From Oryzomonas sp. (lineage in GTDB: Bacteria > Desulfobacterota > Desulfuromonadia > Geobacterales > Pseudopelobacteraceae): a DNA stretch of 46,794 bases. This document shows positions 33,055 to 42,869 of this stretch, piece after piece (within the stretch, counting starts at the first letter, position 1; the number at the start of each line of letters is the position of its first letter). Location: positions 75,039 through 121,832 of the forward strand of contig JARLHN010000012.1 in NCBI GenBank assembly GCA_031292255.1. Direction: 5' to 3'. The translations under genes were made by a program, and so were the position numbers. A model generated the notes under the pieces. The model did no database searches. It saw only the letters and a program-made list of their open reading frames with translations, and was not told the origin of the DNA.

Positions 33055-34908
33055 ATGAGCTACGAAGTTCCGAAAAACGAAAAACTGCTGAAATGGGTTG
33101 AAGAGGTTGCCGGCCTGTGCGAGCCGGAGCGGATACATTGGTGTGACGGCTCCCAGGAGGAGTACGACGAACTCTGCGGCCTGCTGGTCAAGTCCGGCAC
33201 CTTCAGGAAGCTGGACGAACAGAAACGTCCGAACAGCTATCTTGCCTGGTCGGACCCGATTGACGTGGCCCGGGTCGAGGACCGCACCTTCATCTGCAGC
33301 CTTTCCAAACAGGACGCGGGACCGACCAATAACTGGATGCACCCCAAGGAGATGAAGGAAACCCTTCACAAGCTCTTCAAGGGCTGCATGAAGGGCCGCA
33401 CCATGTATATCATCCCGTTCAGCATGGGGCCGCTTGGTTCCAATATCGCCAAGATCGGGGTGGAGATATCCGACTCTCCCTACGTCGCCGTCAACATGCG
33501 GATCATGACCCGCATGGGCAAGGCCGTCTTTGACGTGCTTGGCGACGGCGATTTCGTACCGTGCCTCCACTCCGTGGGCGCCCCGCTCGAACCGGGCCAG
33601 AAGGATGTCGTCTGGCCCTGCAACAAGGAGAAGTACATCGTCCATTTTCCGGAAGAGCGTGCGATCTGGTCGTTCGGCAGCGGCTACGGCGGCAACGCCC
33701 TTTTGGGCAAGAAGTGCCTTGCCTTGCGCATCGCTTCCAAGCAGGGCAAGGATGAAGGGTGGCTGGCCGAGCATATGCTGATCCTTGGCGTGGAATCGCC
33801 GAAAGGCGAGAAAACCTACGTCGGCGCCGCCTTCCCCAGCGCCTGCGGCAAGACCAACTTTGCCATGCTCATCCCACCCAAGTCGTTCCAGGATAAGGGG
33901 TGGAAGGTAACAACCATCGGCGACGATATCGCCTGGATCAAGCCGGCCGCCGACGGGCAGGTATACGCCATCAACCCCGAATACGGCTACTTCGGCGTGG
34001 CCCCCGGCACCAACTACAAGACCAACCCCAACGCCATGATCTCCTGCGAGAAAAACACCATCTTCACCAACGTTGCCCTGACCGGGGACGGGGATGTGTG
34101 GTGGGAGGGGCTGACCGACGAGCCCCCCGCAAAGCTTACCGATTGGCAGGGGAACGAATGGACGCCCGGCTGCGGCCGTCCGGCCGCCCACCCCAATGCC
34201 CGCTTCACCTCGCCGGCCTCCCAGTGTCCCTGTATCGACCCGGACTGGGAGAACCCGAAAGGGGTCCCGATGAGCGCCTTTATCTTCGGCGGACGCCGCA
34301 AGGATACGGTGCCGCTGGTCTACCAGGCATTCAACTGGAACTACGGCGTGTACCTTGCCGCCACCCTGGGTTCCGAGACCACCGCGGCAGCGGTCGGCGC
34401 TACCGGCAATGTGCGCCGCGACCCCTTCGCCATGCTTCCCTTCTGCGGCTACCACATGGCCGACTACTTCGCTCACTGGCTGCAGTTCGGCCGCAACATC
34501 CCCCGCCCGCCGCGCATTTTCAGCGTCAACTGGTTCCGCAAGGATGCCGACGGCAAGTTCATCTGGCCCGGCTATGGCGACAACATGCGGGTGCTGAAGT
34601 GGATCGTCGAGAGGGCACAGGGCCAGGGCGGCGCCGTGGAATCACCATTAGGCTGGATGCCGCGTTACGAGGACATGGATTGGGAAGGGCTGGACATGCC
34701 CCGCGATAAGTTCAATGAGCTGATGTCGGTTGACCGGGGTGTGTGGCAGAACGAGGTCCTCTCCCACGAGGAACTGTTCATCAAGATGTACGACCGGTTG
34801 CCCAAGGAGTTCCCGCATATCCGTGAGTTGATCCTCTCCGGCCTGTGGCGCTCTCCCGAACACTGGGAGCAGATCGGCGAGGTTAACTCCGAAGGCTGGA
34901 ATGAATAA
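33055..34908 (+). CDS. pckG: Phosphoenolpyruvate carboxykinase (GTP)
   Basis: The 617-residue product is a full-length GTP-type PEPCK. It has the P-loop with the reactive cysteine, [12 protein letters not shown] (~262-273), substrate residues in [12 protein letters not shown], the metal-binding [11 protein letters not shown]-site residues in the late [20 protein letters not shown], and the [13 protein letters not shown] block. It converts oxaloacetate plus GTP to PEP, CO2 and GDP, feeding gluconeogenesis, which is central for acetate growth. ATG 33055 follows GAGGAGGAAGC. A hairpin terminator follows the gene. Confidence 0.97.
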   Translation: MSYEVPKNEKLLKWVEEVAGLCEPERIHWCDGSQEEYDELCGLLVKSGTFRKLDEQKRPNSYLAWSDPIDVARVEDRTFICSLSKQDAGPTNNWMHPKEMKETLHKLFKGCMKGRTMYIIPFSMGPLGSNIAKIGVEISDSPYVAVNMRIMTRMGKAVFDVLGDGDFVPCLHSVGAPLEPGQKDVVWPCNKEKYIVHFPEERAIWSFGSGYGGNALLGKKCLALRIASKQGKDEGWLAEHMLILGVESPKGEKTYVGAAFPSACGKTNFAMLIPPKSFQDKGWKVTTIGDDIAWIKPAADGQVYAINPEYGYFGVAPGTNYKTNPNAMISCEKNTIFTNVALTGDGDVWWEGLTDEPPAKLTDWQGNEWTPGCGRPAAHPNARFTSPASQCPCIDPDWENPKGVPMSAFIFGGRRKDTVPLVYQAFNWNYGVYLAATLGSETTAAAVGATGNVRRDPFAMLPFCGYHMADYFAHWLQFGRNIPRPPRIFSVNWFRKDADGKFIWPGYGDNMRVLKWIVERAQGQGGAVESPLGWMPRYEDMDWEGLDMPRDKFNELMSVDRGVWQNEVLSHEELFIKMYDRLPKEFPHIRELILSGLWRSPEHWEQIGEVNSEGWNE

Positions 34909-35223
34909 GGAACACCAGCAGCCAATGAGGTGACAAGAAGGATTTCGTGAAAAAGCCGGACAGGAGACCAGAAGAGCATGGTTTCCTGTCCGGCTTTCCT
35001 ATAGTGGGATTGCCCGGAAGCTCATCTCATGGATCAGGGAGGATTTTGGGATACAAAAGGTCTCGGCGGGTGTGGCCGGCGTCAGATAATCCGGCTCATT
35101 CCAAAATCCAAATCAAAGCGGCATCTGGGTCGGCTCGTCTTGTTGCTCCTCAACGTTCTACCTGTCTGCCTGCGTAGCCTCAATCCTCGCCGCCTTGATG
35201 TCATCTTTGATGTAAAACCGGAA
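34909..35223. other. Intergenic region between pckG and hypA
   Basis: About 315 bases. The pckG terminator takes 34952-34999. The rest (35000-35223) has no recognisable gene; both strands have short ORFs without family features, possibly remnants. Confidence 0.5.
34952..35002 (+). terminator. Terminator of pckG
   Basis: AAAGCCGGACAGGA (34952-34965) pairs perfectly with TCCTGTCCGGCTTT (34984-34997); loop of 18 bases; tail TTTCCTATAG is only partly T-rich. The A-run on the left side may let it serve the opposite strand too. Confidence 0.8.
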
Positions 35224-35559
35224 TCATTCATCGACCTCTATCTCCCGAACCCGCATCTCCTCGCCCGCTTCGATGGTCACCCGATAGCCGCCGCAGCGGG
35301 CACACGATCCAAAGACCGCCGTGAGCGGCGTGTCTGCCCCGCAATCCAGGCAATGCCCCCGACCCGGGATGCGAACGATGTTCAGGCGCGCTCCCTCCAA
35401 CAGGGTGCCGCGGCTGCACGCCTCAAAACAAAACTCCACCGCATCGGGAACAATGCTGCTCAGCTCCCCGATCTCCACGTCCAATGAGAGCACGCGCCTG
35501 CCGCCGGCGTGTTGTTCGCAGATATCGATGATTCCCTGGGTTATGGACATCTCGTGCAT
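35224..35559 (-). CDS. hypA: Hydrogenase nickel-incorporation protein HypA
   Basis: The 111-residue product begins MHEMSI, giving the nickel-binding His2, and has the structural zinc site C70-x2-C73 and C86-x2-C89. It works with HypB to insert nickel into NiFe hydrogenases. The ATG at 35559 follows AAGGGGA. No other hyp or hydrogenase gene is adjacent, so it is a stand-alone copy whose partners must be elsewhere. Confidence 0.94.
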   Translation of the reverse strand: MHEMSITQGIIDICEQHAGGRRVLSLDVEIGELSSIVPDAVEFCFEACSRGTLLEGARLNIVRIPGRGHCLDCGADTPLTAVFGSCARCGGYRVTIEAGEEMRVREIEVDE

Positions 35560-35633
35560 GGCGGGCTTTCCCCTTCAGGGCGTGCGCGCTGATCCGCAGC
35601 GCCTGATGTGAAAAATATAAGGATGCGGATACA

Positions 35634-35666
35634 AAAAAAGCCTGTGGGGGAAACCCCCACAGGCTT
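35634..35666 (-). terminator. Strong terminator of the Ala/Pro-rich lipoprotein gene
   Basis: GCCTGTGGGGG (35640-35650) pairs with CCCCCACAGGC (35654-35664) around an AAA/TTT loop. On the minus strand it is followed by seven T residues. Confidence 0.93.
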
Positions 35667-35692
35667 ATGCGATCCCCAGAGGGAAAGCGGGA

Positions 35693-35887
35693 TTACTTCC
35701 CAGCAGGAGCAGCAGGGGCTTCCGGAGCAGCAGCAGGAGCTTTAGCGGAAGACATCGGCTTTTGCTCGGGAGCCGGAGCAGCGGCCGGAGCAGGAGCGGG
35801 AGCCGGAGCTTCTTCTTTTTTCTTGCAGCCGGCAGCAAAAACGGTAGCAAGGGCCAGTACCAGCGTCAGGGAGATCAGTTTTTTCAT
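35693..35887 (-). CDS. Small Ala/Pro-rich lipoprotein
   Basis: ATG 35887 has AGAGGTGA upstream; a longer frame to 35929 is not supported. The 64-residue product has a textbook lipoprotein signal, MKKLISLTLVLALATVFAAGC with lipobox Cys21, then KKKEE and a low-complexity tail of Ala, Pro and Glu with PAPAPAPAAAPAPE-type repeats. It should be tethered to the outer or inner membrane as an extended chain. Its clean ribosome binding site and strong terminator suggest high expression. No function is known to me. Confidence 0.85.
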   Translation of the reverse strand: MKKLISLTLVLALATVFAAGCKKKEEAPAPAPAPAAAPAPEQKPMSSAKAPAAAPEAPAAPAGK

Positions 35888-36078
35888 TTGTGTCACCTCT
35901 TTCTCTTGGAATTCACCATTTGAACGCAATGCGCATGGTTTCGAAAATCAAACACGAAATATACTCGCTAAAAATTATATGTCAATATTTTTTTAATGCA
36001 AATAGGGCTTTTTTTTAGAAAAAATTGTTAGAACACAAACTAAAGGCCTTTTTGGCTCTACCTGGACGCACGCGCCTG

Positions 36079-36329
36079 TAATTAGTTTTCATCCGGAAAC
36101 CGCCTTTTTCCGCCATGGCTGCGTCAATCTTCGGGCTTGCTTGTGACTTCGGCCATTGGCCTTACCCTTCGGGCGCCTTCGCGGTCCAATTTTGCAAGCA
36201 AAATTGTGCGGCGTGCCGGTGTACGTCTCCGCGCAATCCCTTGATTTCCTGGCCATGACGAATAATTGCCCGTTTCCGAATAGAAAACAATTAGTCTCTC
36301 ATCCGGGGTATCCGGATGGAAACTAATTA
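36079..36329. mobile_element. 251-bp MITE-like element
   Basis: The ends TAATTAGTTTTCATCCGGA (36079-36097) and TCCGGATGGAAACTAATTA (36311-36329) are inverted with 18 of 19 bases matching. TA at both extremes is consistent with a duplicated TA target, as for IS630/Tc1-type miniature elements. A further CATCCGG copy lies inside the right end (about 36300). No transposase is encoded. The right outermost TAA (minus strand) is the stop codon of the cytochrome lipoprotein gene. The adjoining stretch 35930-36078 is AT-rich and empty. Confidence 0.75.
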
Positions 36330-36662
36330 GTGATGAAAACGTCCTTTACGCTCCTGGTGCGCCGGTGTCGGCGACTTGTGGCATTCAAAACAGGCCAATT
36401 CTTCGACCTTTTTAGTGTCGAGCGGTGACTCCTGCTTGCCTTGCGGGTCGAGGTTGTATTCCGGTGTTTGGAAGTATAGCCGTCCCCGTTCGTCAGTAAC
36501 CATGGCCGGCCGGTAGGTCACCTCCCAATTGGTGGAGATCGCTACGGTATGGCACTGGTCGCAGCCGCCGGGCGGCGGAATGCTTTTCCATGCGTTGAAC
36601 ATCGCGCAGCCGCCGAGAGCCAGACCAAGCGCAGACGCAGCAAAGGCGACAAGCAATTTCAT
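36327..36662 (-). CDS. Dihaem c-type cytochrome lipoprotein (putative)
   Basis: The 111-residue product has a lipoprotein signal with Cys19 (LALGGC) and two haem-binding motifs, C34-DQ-C37-H38 and C91-FE-C94-H95, so it should carry two covalent c-type haems on the periplasmic face of a membrane. The two motifs are 57 residues apart with YFQTPEYNLDPQGKQ between. ATG 36662 follows GAGGAG. Geobacter-type bacteria use many such cytochromes in extracellular electron transfer; the partner is unknown. Its stop codon is contributed by the inserted element at 36079-36329, so its C-terminus may have been altered. Confidence 0.82.
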   Translation of the reverse strand: MKLLVAFAASALGLALGGCAMFNAWKSIPPPGGCDQCHTVAISTNWEVTYRPAMVTDERGRLYFQTPEYNLDPQGKQESPLDTKKVEELACFECHKSPTPAHQERKGRFHH

Positions 36663-36779
36663 GATGAAGCTCCTCAGGAGAATTGACGCTGAAGCTTACC
36701 TCCTGATCCGGGGCTAAGCAAGTTATTTCGGAAAAATTCGGCAAATTGGTGTGGAATCGCCCCTGAAGCATAGGCGTGA

Positions 36780-37601
36780 TTAAACGTTGCGCTCTTCGGC
36801 GAGGCCGAGTACCCTGACCGCATTTTCGCGTGTTGCAGTTGCAACGGCTTCCGGTGTGACGTTTTTGGCCGCAGAGAGGGCGAGTAAAACCTCGGTCAGC
36901 CAGGCCGGCTGATTGGCCTGCCCCCGGTGGCTTTGGGGGGGCATGTCGGGGGCATCGGTTTCCAGGACGAGATGCGCCAGCGGTATTTCCCGGGCAAGGC
37001 GCAGGGGGCGTACCGCATTGTGCCAGGTCAGGGTGCCGGAAAGGGAGATGGCGAACCCGAGGCGGATAAACTCACGCGCCATCTCCGGCGATCCGGAAAA
37101 GGCGTGCATGATGCCGCCCGCGTGGCAGGCTTTTTCCTCCCGCAATAGTTGCAATGTCCGTTGGAAGGCCTGGCGGCAGTGCACCAGCACCGGCAGGCCG
37201 TGCGAGCCGGCCAGCCTGAGCTGCTCGCGGAATGCGGCCTCCTGGGTTTTGAGGGGGACGGAGTACGTCGGGTCCAGGCCGATCTCGCCGACTGCAACAC
37301 TGTCAGCTGTCAGTCCGGCCAGGTCCGAGAGCGCGTCATCGTCGGCCAGGGCGGCATGCATGGGATGGATGCCGACCGCTGCCAGGATTTCGTGGTGCGC
37401 CGCTGCCAAGGCCATGATCCGCTTCCAACCGTCGGGGTGCACTCCCGGCACCACGAACCGGTTCACGCCGGCCTGGCAAGCCGCTGCAAGTACCTGCGGC
37501 AGGTGCGCGGCCAGGGGCTCCAGATCCAGGTGGCAGTGGGTATCGATCAATTCCAGGCCGGTTTCGGAGTGCACGTATGACTGATCCGGATGCAGAGGCA
37601 T
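36780..37601 (-). CDS. TatD-family hydrolase
   Basis: The 273-residue product has the amidohydrolase metal motif IDTHCHLD (His22, His24), AVGEIGLDPTY, the metal His of VLVHCRQA, HAFSGSPEMA and the late ETDAPDMPPQSHRG. Members are metal-dependent DNases or related phosphoesterases in the cytoplasm. The start at ATG 37601 has GGGAGAT 5 bases upstream, making it preferable to the GTG at 37574. Its start region is head-to-head with the glycosyltransferase gene. Confidence 0.92.
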   Translation of the reverse strand: MPLHPDQSYVHSETGLELIDTHCHLDLEPLAAHLPQVLAAACQAGVNRFVVPGVHPDGWKRIMALAAAHHEILAAVGIHPMHAALADDDALSDLAGLTADSVAVGEIGLDPTYSVPLKTQEAAFREQLRLAGSHGLPVLVHCRQAFQRTLQLLREEKACHAGGIMHAFSGSPEMAREFIRLGFAISLSGTLTWHNAVRPLRLAREIPLAHLVLETDAPDMPPQSHRGQANQPAWLTEVLLALSAAKNVTPEAVATATRENAVRVLGLAEERNV

Positions 37602-37621
37602 TTTATCTCCCAGGGGCGCCC

Positions 37622-38713
37622 ATGACGCATGATCGCACGCCCGATCTCTCCATCATTGTGCCGGTCCTCAACGAGACCGCCCAACTGCCGTTTTTGTTCG
37701 CAACCCTCGCTGCCCAGCAGGGCATACGGATAGAACTGATCCTCTGCGACGGCGTCTCGGAGGACACCACCCCGCAACGGGCGGCCCAACTGGCCCGGCA
37801 GACGCCGTTTTCCACAAAGTTCGTTCAGGCGTCCCGAGGTCGCGGACGACAGATGAATGCCGGCGCTGCCATTGCCCGCGCCGATACGCTGTTGTTTCTG
37901 CACGTCGATTCCACATTCGCTGCCGACGATGCCTTGGGCGGTGCGCTGGCGGCATTGAGGGTGTGGCAGGCCGCAACGGGCTGCGACGAGGTTGCCGGAC
38001 GTTTTGCGCTCCGCTTCCGCCGGAGCGACGGCAAGCCGTCCCTGGCCTATTTCTTCTACGAGGCCAAGGCGCGGCTCGCCCGTAAGGAGTGCATTCGCGG
38101 CGATCAGGGATTCATGCTTTCACGCTCGTTCTTCCGATCCCTCAACGGTTTTGACGAGCAAATGCCCTTTCTGGAGGACCTCCACTTTGTGGATGCGGTG
38201 GCGGCAAGGGGCGAGTGGCTGTTGTTGCCTGCCGAGGTCGGCACCTCTGCTCGCCGCTTTGAAACGGAAGGGCTTTGGGAGCGGCAGGTACTGAACGCCA
38301 TCATCGTCAACTGTCTTGTGGCCGGGTGGACGGAGTTTTTCGCCACCCTTTCCGGGTTGTACCGTTTCAACTCCGAAACCGGCCGGCTCTCGCTCTATCC
38401 GATCCTTTACGGCATCCGCGCCCTGCTTGCACGTAGGCCTTGGAGGTGGCGCCTTGCCTTCTGGCACGCCACCGGCCGGCATGTGGCCGCCAATGCCTGG
38501 CAGATATTCTTCTGGCAGGATACCCGCCGCACCTTCTCCAGCGGAATGGGGCCGGGAGAGGTCGAGCCTCGTTGGCTTCGGCTGTACGAACGCCGCATGA
38601 AGCGGTTATTTTGCGCTTTTCCCGCAGCAATGACGGCAGCGGCGGCGGTTTGGCTCTGGTTTCGCTTCATGCTTTTAAGGCACGCCCCTACAGGAACCAG
38701 GCGAACAGGGTGA
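37622..38713 (+). CDS. TIGR04283-type family 2 glycosyltransferase
   Basis: ATG 37622 (AGGGG upstream) gives the usual short lead before LSIIVPVLNE; an earlier in-frame ATG at 37577 (CGGAG upstream) would overlap the tatD start. The product has GT-A motifs: IIVPVLNE, LILCDGVSEDTT, ASRGRGRQMNAGAA, LFLHVDSTF and the acceptor-side FLEDLHFVDAVA. It ends with a long segment containing hydrophobic helices, including a membrane helix at the C-terminus (AAMTAAAAVWLWFRFMLL). It probably transfers a sugar to a lipid or small acceptor at the inner membrane; the substrate is unknown. Confidence 0.87.
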   Translation: MTHDRTPDLSIIVPVLNETAQLPFLFATLAAQQGIRIELILCDGVSEDTTPQRAAQLARQTPFSTKFVQASRGRGRQMNAGAAIARADTLLFLHVDSTFAADDALGGALAALRVWQAATGCDEVAGRFALRFRRSDGKPSLAYFFYEAKARLARKECIRGDQGFMLSRSFFRSLNGFDEQMPFLEDLHFVDAVAARGEWLLLPAEVGTSARRFETEGLWERQVLNAIIVNCLVAGWTEFFATLSGLYRFNSETGRLSLYPILYGIRALLARRPWRWRLAFWHATGRHVAANAWQIFFWQDTRRTFSSGMGPGEVEPRWLRLYERRMKRLFCAFPAAMTAAAAVWLWFRFMLLRHAPTGTRRTG

Positions 38714-39896
38714 CCATCCTCTCCAGAAACTGCGACAGCTTGCCCCGGCGTTCGTGATCCTCCAGGGTGACGGCCCGCGAATCCCGGAAGTCCTGTTCCA
38801 GCATCCGGGCGATCTGCCGGCCGAAGGCGCTGTTGTCGATGATGCAGTTGATCTCGAAATTGCGGTGGAAACTGCGCTGGTCCAGATTGGCCGAGCCGAT
38901 TACCGTCCGCTCGCCGTCGATCAGCATGACCTTGGCGTGCAGCAGCTCCCGCTCCAACTCGCAGATTTCTATACCCTCCTTGAGCAACGCCGAATAGTAG
39001 CTGCGCCCTATATGCCGCATCAGCGGAACGTCGCTTTTGGCCGAGAGCAGTATGCGCACCCGCACGCCGCGCCTGACCGCCCGCAACAGCGAACGGATGA
39101 TGCGCGGGCCGGGGACGAAGTAGGGAGTAACGATGAGGATGCTCTCCGAGGCGGAGTTGATGGCGGCCAGAAAGGCGCTGCGTATGAAGGAACTGCGGTG
39201 GTGCGGGCCGCCGCTGACGATGATGATGTTGGCCCGGCCGGGGTGGAGGGTGCCGGGCTCCTCGCTGCCGGCAGGTATCCGGGGCGGTTCGTCCCGTTCC
39301 ATCTGCCAGGTCTCGGAAAAAATGCGCTCCAACTCGCGCACGGCGTTGCCGGTAATGCTGAACCCCACATCACGGAACTTGAAAGGGCTCGAAACCAGCC
39401 CGGCGTATTCGTCTCCGATGTTGAAGCCACCCAGTAATGCCTGACGGCCATCGATGACGATCATTTTGCGGTGGTCGCGCTTATCGAACCAGTGGATGCC
39501 CCGCTTGAATGAGGGAACGTTGAAGGGTACGAGCTTGATGCCCTGGCGGGCAAGGTTTCTGAAATAGGCGGAAGGGGTTTCGACGCAGCCGATGTAATCG
39601 TAGATCAGGAACACCTTCACGCCGCGCCGGTGCGCATCGACAAGCTCGGCGGCGAATGCGGAGCCGGTCGAGTCGTTACGGATCAGGTAGTATTCGGCGA
39701 GAATATGGTGCTCTGCCGAGCGGATGGCACTGAAAAGGGCCTGGAAGAAATGATGGCCGTCCGGGTGGAGCGCTACCCGGTTGCGCCGGTAGGTGGCCGG
39801 TTGGCCCACGAAGCGGATGTGCCTGAACAGGCGCAACATCCGCACCAGGCGCTTGTGATGCCGAATTGGAGAGCCCTTTGCCATGATGCCCCGCAT
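38688..39896 (-). CDS. Cardiolipin synthase / phospholipase D-family protein
   Basis: The product has two HKD motifs: H-x-K in DHRKMIVIDGRQALLGGFN and in LHAKVMLIDGERTVIGSANLDQRS, the pair that forms one PLD active site. N-terminal membrane helices of classical ClsA are absent, so it resembles the shorter ClsB-type. It would make cardiolipin from phosphatidylglycerol and a second phospholipid. The frame reaches 39959, overlapping the FAH gene; ATG 39896 or 39884 just after that gene is more likely. Its 3' end overlaps the convergent glycosyltransferase end by 26 bases. Confidence 0.88.
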   Translation of the reverse strand: MRGIMAKGSPIRHHKRLVRMLRLFRHIRFVGQPATYRRNRVALHPDGHHFFQALFSAIRSAEHHILAEYYLIRNDSTGSAFAAELVDAHRRGVKVFLIYDYIGCVETPSAYFRNLARQGIKLVPFNVPSFKRGIHWFDKRDHRKMIVIDGRQALLGGFNIGDEYAGLVSSPFKFRDVGFSITGNAVRELERIFSETWQMERDEPPRIPAGSEEPGTLHPGRANIIIVSGGPHHRSSFIRSAFLAAINSASESILIVTPYFVPGPRIIRSLLRAVRRGVRVRILLSAKSDVPLMRHIGRSYYSALLKEGIEICELERELLHAKVMLIDGERTVIGSANLDQRSFHRNFEINCIIDNSAFGRQIARMLEQDFRDSRAVTLEDHERRGKLSQFLERMVTLFAWFL

Positions 39897-39912
39897 ACCC
39901 GCAGGAATGAGT

Positions 39913-40569
39913 TCATTCGACGGAAACGGTAAGCCGCCCCACACCCGCGATTTCGGCAACCATGCCGTCCCCCGGCCGTACCCTGCCGACGCCGGCCGGG
40001 GTGCCGGTCAGGATCACGTCCCCCTCTTCAAGCGTGAAGACGGTGGAGAGATAGCTGATGATCCTCGCCACCGAATTGATCATCAGGCCGGTGGAACCGT
40101 TCTGGCGCTCTTCGCCGTTGAGCAGCAGCCTGATGGTCAGGTTCTGCGGATCGGGAACATGGGCAGCAGGGGTAAATTCCGACAATGGACAGGAGGTGTC
40201 GAATCCCTTGGCGATTTCCCAGGGCAGCCCCTTCTTTTTGAGATTGTCCTGCACATCCCGCAGGGTCATATCGACGGCAACGCCATAACCGGCCACATGG
40301 GATAGTGCCTCGGCCTCGGGGATATCCTTGCCGTCCATGCCGATCAGTACCGCCAGTTCCGCCTCGTAATGGCATTCCGTGCTGTAAGGGGGGATGACCA
40401 CGGCTCCGCCGTCATCCACAATAGCCGTGGCCGGCTTCATGAAAACCACCGGCGCAGCCGGGGTCTCGTTGCCAAGTTCCTTGATATGGTCCACATAGTT
40501 GCGGCCGATGCAGAGGATCTTGCCGATCAGGTATTCGTTGTCCGTCGCGGGTATCTTTGCGATTCTCAT
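39913..40569 (-). CDS. Fumarylacetoacetate hydrolase-family protein
   Basis: The 218-residue product is a single FAH domain: [17 protein letters not shown], the metal-binding [13 protein letters not shown] and the late [13 protein letters not shown]. Family members hydrolyse or decarboxylate short diketo acids, and the compact YcgM/FAHD1 branch includes acylpyruvases and oxaloacetate decarboxylases; the exact substrate is not readable. Its ATG overlaps the gpmI stop by 4 bases (40566-40569), so the genes are translationally coupled, linking it to central carbon metabolism. Confidence 0.92.
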   Translation of the reverse strand: MRIAKIPATDNEYLIGKILCIGRNYVDHIKELGNETPAAPVVFMKPATAIVDDGGAVVIPPYSTECHYEAELAVLIGMDGKDIPEAEALSHVAGYGVAVDMTLRDVQDNLKKKGLPWEIAKGFDTSCPLSEFTPAAHVPDPQNLTIRLLLNGEERQNGSTGLMINSVARIISYLSTVFTLEEGDVILTGTPAGVGRVRPGDGMVAEIAGVGRLTVSVE

Positions 40570-42098
40570 ACAAGGCTCGCTCCTGTCATTTCCCTGGGCT
40601 GCGCCAGCCCCAGCATCTTCAGCATGGTCGGCGCGATGTCGGCCAGTCGGCCGCCTTCGCGCAGCATTGCATCCTTGCGGCTGTCGTCAACCAACAGCAG
40701 CCAGACCGGGTTGGTGGTGTGGGCCGTGAACGGTTTGCCGTTCTCGTCAGTCATCTGTTCGGCATTGCCGTGGTCGGCCGTGATCAGTGCCGCGCCCCCC
40801 TTCTCCCGCACCTTGGCCACGATCCTTCCCACGCAATCGTCAATCACCGTGACCGCTTTGATAGCCGCCTCCAGGATGCCGGTGTGCCCGACCATGTCGC
40901 AGTTGGCAAAGTTGAGGATGATCACATCGTAGAGGTCCTGGTCGATGCGTTTCAGCAACTCCTCCGTCACCGGGTAGGCGCTCATCTCCGGCTTCTGGTC
41001 GTAGGTGGCCACATCCTTTGGCGACGGAATCAAGCAGCGCTCCTCGCCGGGGAACGGGGTTTCCACGCCGCCGTTGAAGAAAAAGGTCACATGGGCGTAT
41101 TTTTCGGTCTCTGCGATGCGCAACTGTTTCAATCCGGCCCGGGACAGCACGTCGCCCAGGATGTTGGTCAATTGCTCGGGCCCGTAGGCAATGGGCAACC
41201 CGAAGGTGGCGTCGTACTCGGTCATGCAGACATAACCTGCCAGTAGCGGACGGCAGCGGCGCTGGAAGCCGTTAAAACCTTCAAGGGCCAGGGCGCGGGT
41301 GATCTCCCGGGCCCGGTCGGAGCGGAAATTGAAGAAGATAAAACCGTCGCCGTCCCTGATCGTAGCGACCGGCGCGCCATGTTCGGCGATCACGGCCGGG
41401 ACGACGAATTCGTCGTGCACCCCGGCACCATAACTGGCCGCGATGGCCTCCCGGGCCGAAGCGTGCTGTTCCCCCTCGCCGCAGACCATGGCGTTGTAGG
41501 CTTTTTCGACCCGTTCCCAGCGGTTGTCGCGGTCCATGGCATAGTAACGCCCTATGACCGTGGCGATGCGACCGATACCGATCCGCCCGATCTCCGCCTC
41601 CAACTGGGCCAGGTATTCGATGCCGCTCTGGGGCGGGGTGTCGCGACCGTCCAGCAGGCAATGCACGAACACTTCCTTCAGCCCTTCCCGTTTGGCCAGT
41701 TCCAGCAGGGCATACAGGTGGCTGTTGTGGGAGTGCACGCCGCCGTCCGAGAGCAGGCCGGCCAGGTGCAGCCTGCCGCCGCCAGCCTTGGCCTTTGCGA
41801 TGCACTCCAGCAGAATCGGATTGGCAAAAAAATCGCCGTCGCGGATCGATTTGGTGATGCGGGTCAGGTCCTGATAAACGACCCGGCCGGCGCCGATATT
41901 GAGGTGGCCAACCTCGGAGTTGCCCATCTGGCCGTCGGGTAGTCCCACCGCCATGCCGGAGGTCTGGATCCGGACATGGGGGTATTCCGCCAGCAATCTG
42001 GTCAGGTTGGGGGGATGGGCCAGGGCCACGGCGTTATTCTCGGGATTGGCGTTGATCCCCCAGCCGTCGAGGATCATGAGGAGAAGCGGTTTTTTCAT
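40566..42098 (-). CDS. gpmI: 2,3-bisphosphoglycerate-independent phosphoglycerate mutase
   Basis: The 510-residue product has the alkaline-phosphatase-type metal site: Asp11 in MILDGWG, the nucleophile Ser61 in [26 protein letters not shown], and the later [12 protein letters not shown] and [11 protein letters not shown]. It interconverts 3- and 2-phosphoglycerate using two manganese ions. It is the first gene of a minus-strand group with FAH and cardiolipin synthase. ATG 42098 has no strong ribosome binding site. Confidence 0.96.
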   Translation of the reverse strand: MKKPLLLMILDGWGINANPENNAVALAHPPNLTRLLAEYPHVRIQTSGMAVGLPDGQMGNSEVGHLNIGAGRVVYQDLTRITKSIRDGDFFANPILLECIAKAKAGGGRLHLAGLLSDGGVHSHNSHLYALLELAKREGLKEVFVHCLLDGRDTPPQSGIEYLAQLEAEIGRIGIGRIATVIGRYYAMDRDNRWERVEKAYNAMVCGEGEQHASAREAIAASYGAGVHDEFVVPAVIAEHGAPVATIRDGDGFIFFNFRSDRAREITRALALEGFNGFQRRCRPLLAGYVCMTEYDATFGLPIAYGPEQLTNILGDVLSRAGLKQLRIAETEKYAHVTFFFNGGVETPFPGEERCLIPSPKDVATYDQKPEMSAYPVTEELLKRIDQDLYDVIILNFANCDMVGHTGILEAAIKAVTVIDDCVGRIVAKVREKGGAALITADHGNAEQMTDENGKPFTAHTTNPVWLLLVDDSRKDAMLREGGRLADIAPTMLKMLGLAQPREMTGASLV

Positions 42099-42443
42099 GG
42101 GCAGGCCCCGTATTCATGGAATGGAAGCGAACGGTATAACTGTAAGTCAAAACAGCCGGTGCTTCAAGCGCTATATCGGGCAAGCTGCATCGCACGTAAG
42201 AAAGTCCGTGGAATGGGGTGCTTTGTAGTGCTCTACCATGCTGAAATTATGGGACACCGCTGCCATGGCGACCCGGGCCGCCGTCAGTGTGGATAAGGAC
42301 TTCATGTGACCGATACCGGCGATGGACAGGAGTTCTTGCCCTGGCGCCCAAGATGATGTATCCTTCATTCGCTTGACAGGGATGCGCCGGCTCTCTTGGC
42401 TGTTACCCTGCAACTGTGACATTTCACCTAAAGGAGCACGAAC
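42099..42443. other. Intergenic region between gpmI and ssb
   Basis: About 345 bases between divergent genes. TTGACA at 42373-42378 may be the -35 of an ssb promoter, but no good -10 follows at standard spacing. AAAGGAG before ssb marks its ribosome binding site. No further gene or structure is convincing. Confidence 0.4.
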
Positions 42444-42869
42444 ATGGCAAGCCTGAACAAGGTCATGCTGATAGGAAACCTGGGCAAGGACCCGGAGGTG
42501 CGCTATACCCCGGCCGGAGTCGCCGTTGCCAGCTTTAACCTGGCGACCGGCGAGCGCTTCAAGAACAAGAACGGCGAATGGGAAGAACGCACCGAGTGGC
42601 ACCGGGTCACCCTCTGGTCGAAGCTGGCCGAGATCGCCGGCGAATACCTCGCCAAAGGCAAGACCGTCTACATCGAGGGGCGCCTGCAAACCCGCAAGTG
42701 GCAGGACAACAGCGGCAATGAACGCTACACCACCGAGATCGTCGGCGAAAAGATGCAAATGCTCTCGCCCAAGGGCGAAACACGCCGGGGTGGCGATACG
42801 ACCTCGGAACTGGCAAACGGCGGTGGATTCGAGGAACCGCCCTTCCAGGACGATGATATTCCGTTTTAA
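42444..42869 (+). CDS. ssb: Single-stranded DNA-binding protein
   Basis: The 141-residue product has the OB-fold pattern [44 protein letters not shown] and [12 protein letters not shown], then a short Gly/Thr-rich linker and an acidic tip (FQDDDIPF) that recruits repair and replication partners. Tetramers coat single-stranded DNA. The start ATG 42444 has AAAGGAG 8 bases upstream. A terminator follows, and the AT-rich island begins after it. Confidence 0.96.
   Translation: MASLNKVMLIGNLGKDPEVRYTPAGVAVASFNLATGERFKNKNGEWEERTEWHRVTLWSKLAEIAGEYLAKGKTVYIEGRLQTRKWQDNSGNERYTTEIVGEKMQMLSPKGETRRGGDTTSELANGGGFEEPPFQDDDIPF

Noticed and set aside
33031-34476. 481-codon ORF antisense to pckG
   Set aside because: Shadow frame of a clearly conserved PEPCK gene.
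35029-35487. 152-codon + strand ORF over hypA
   Set aside because: Overlaps hypA antisense; the non-overlapping part has no recognisable features.
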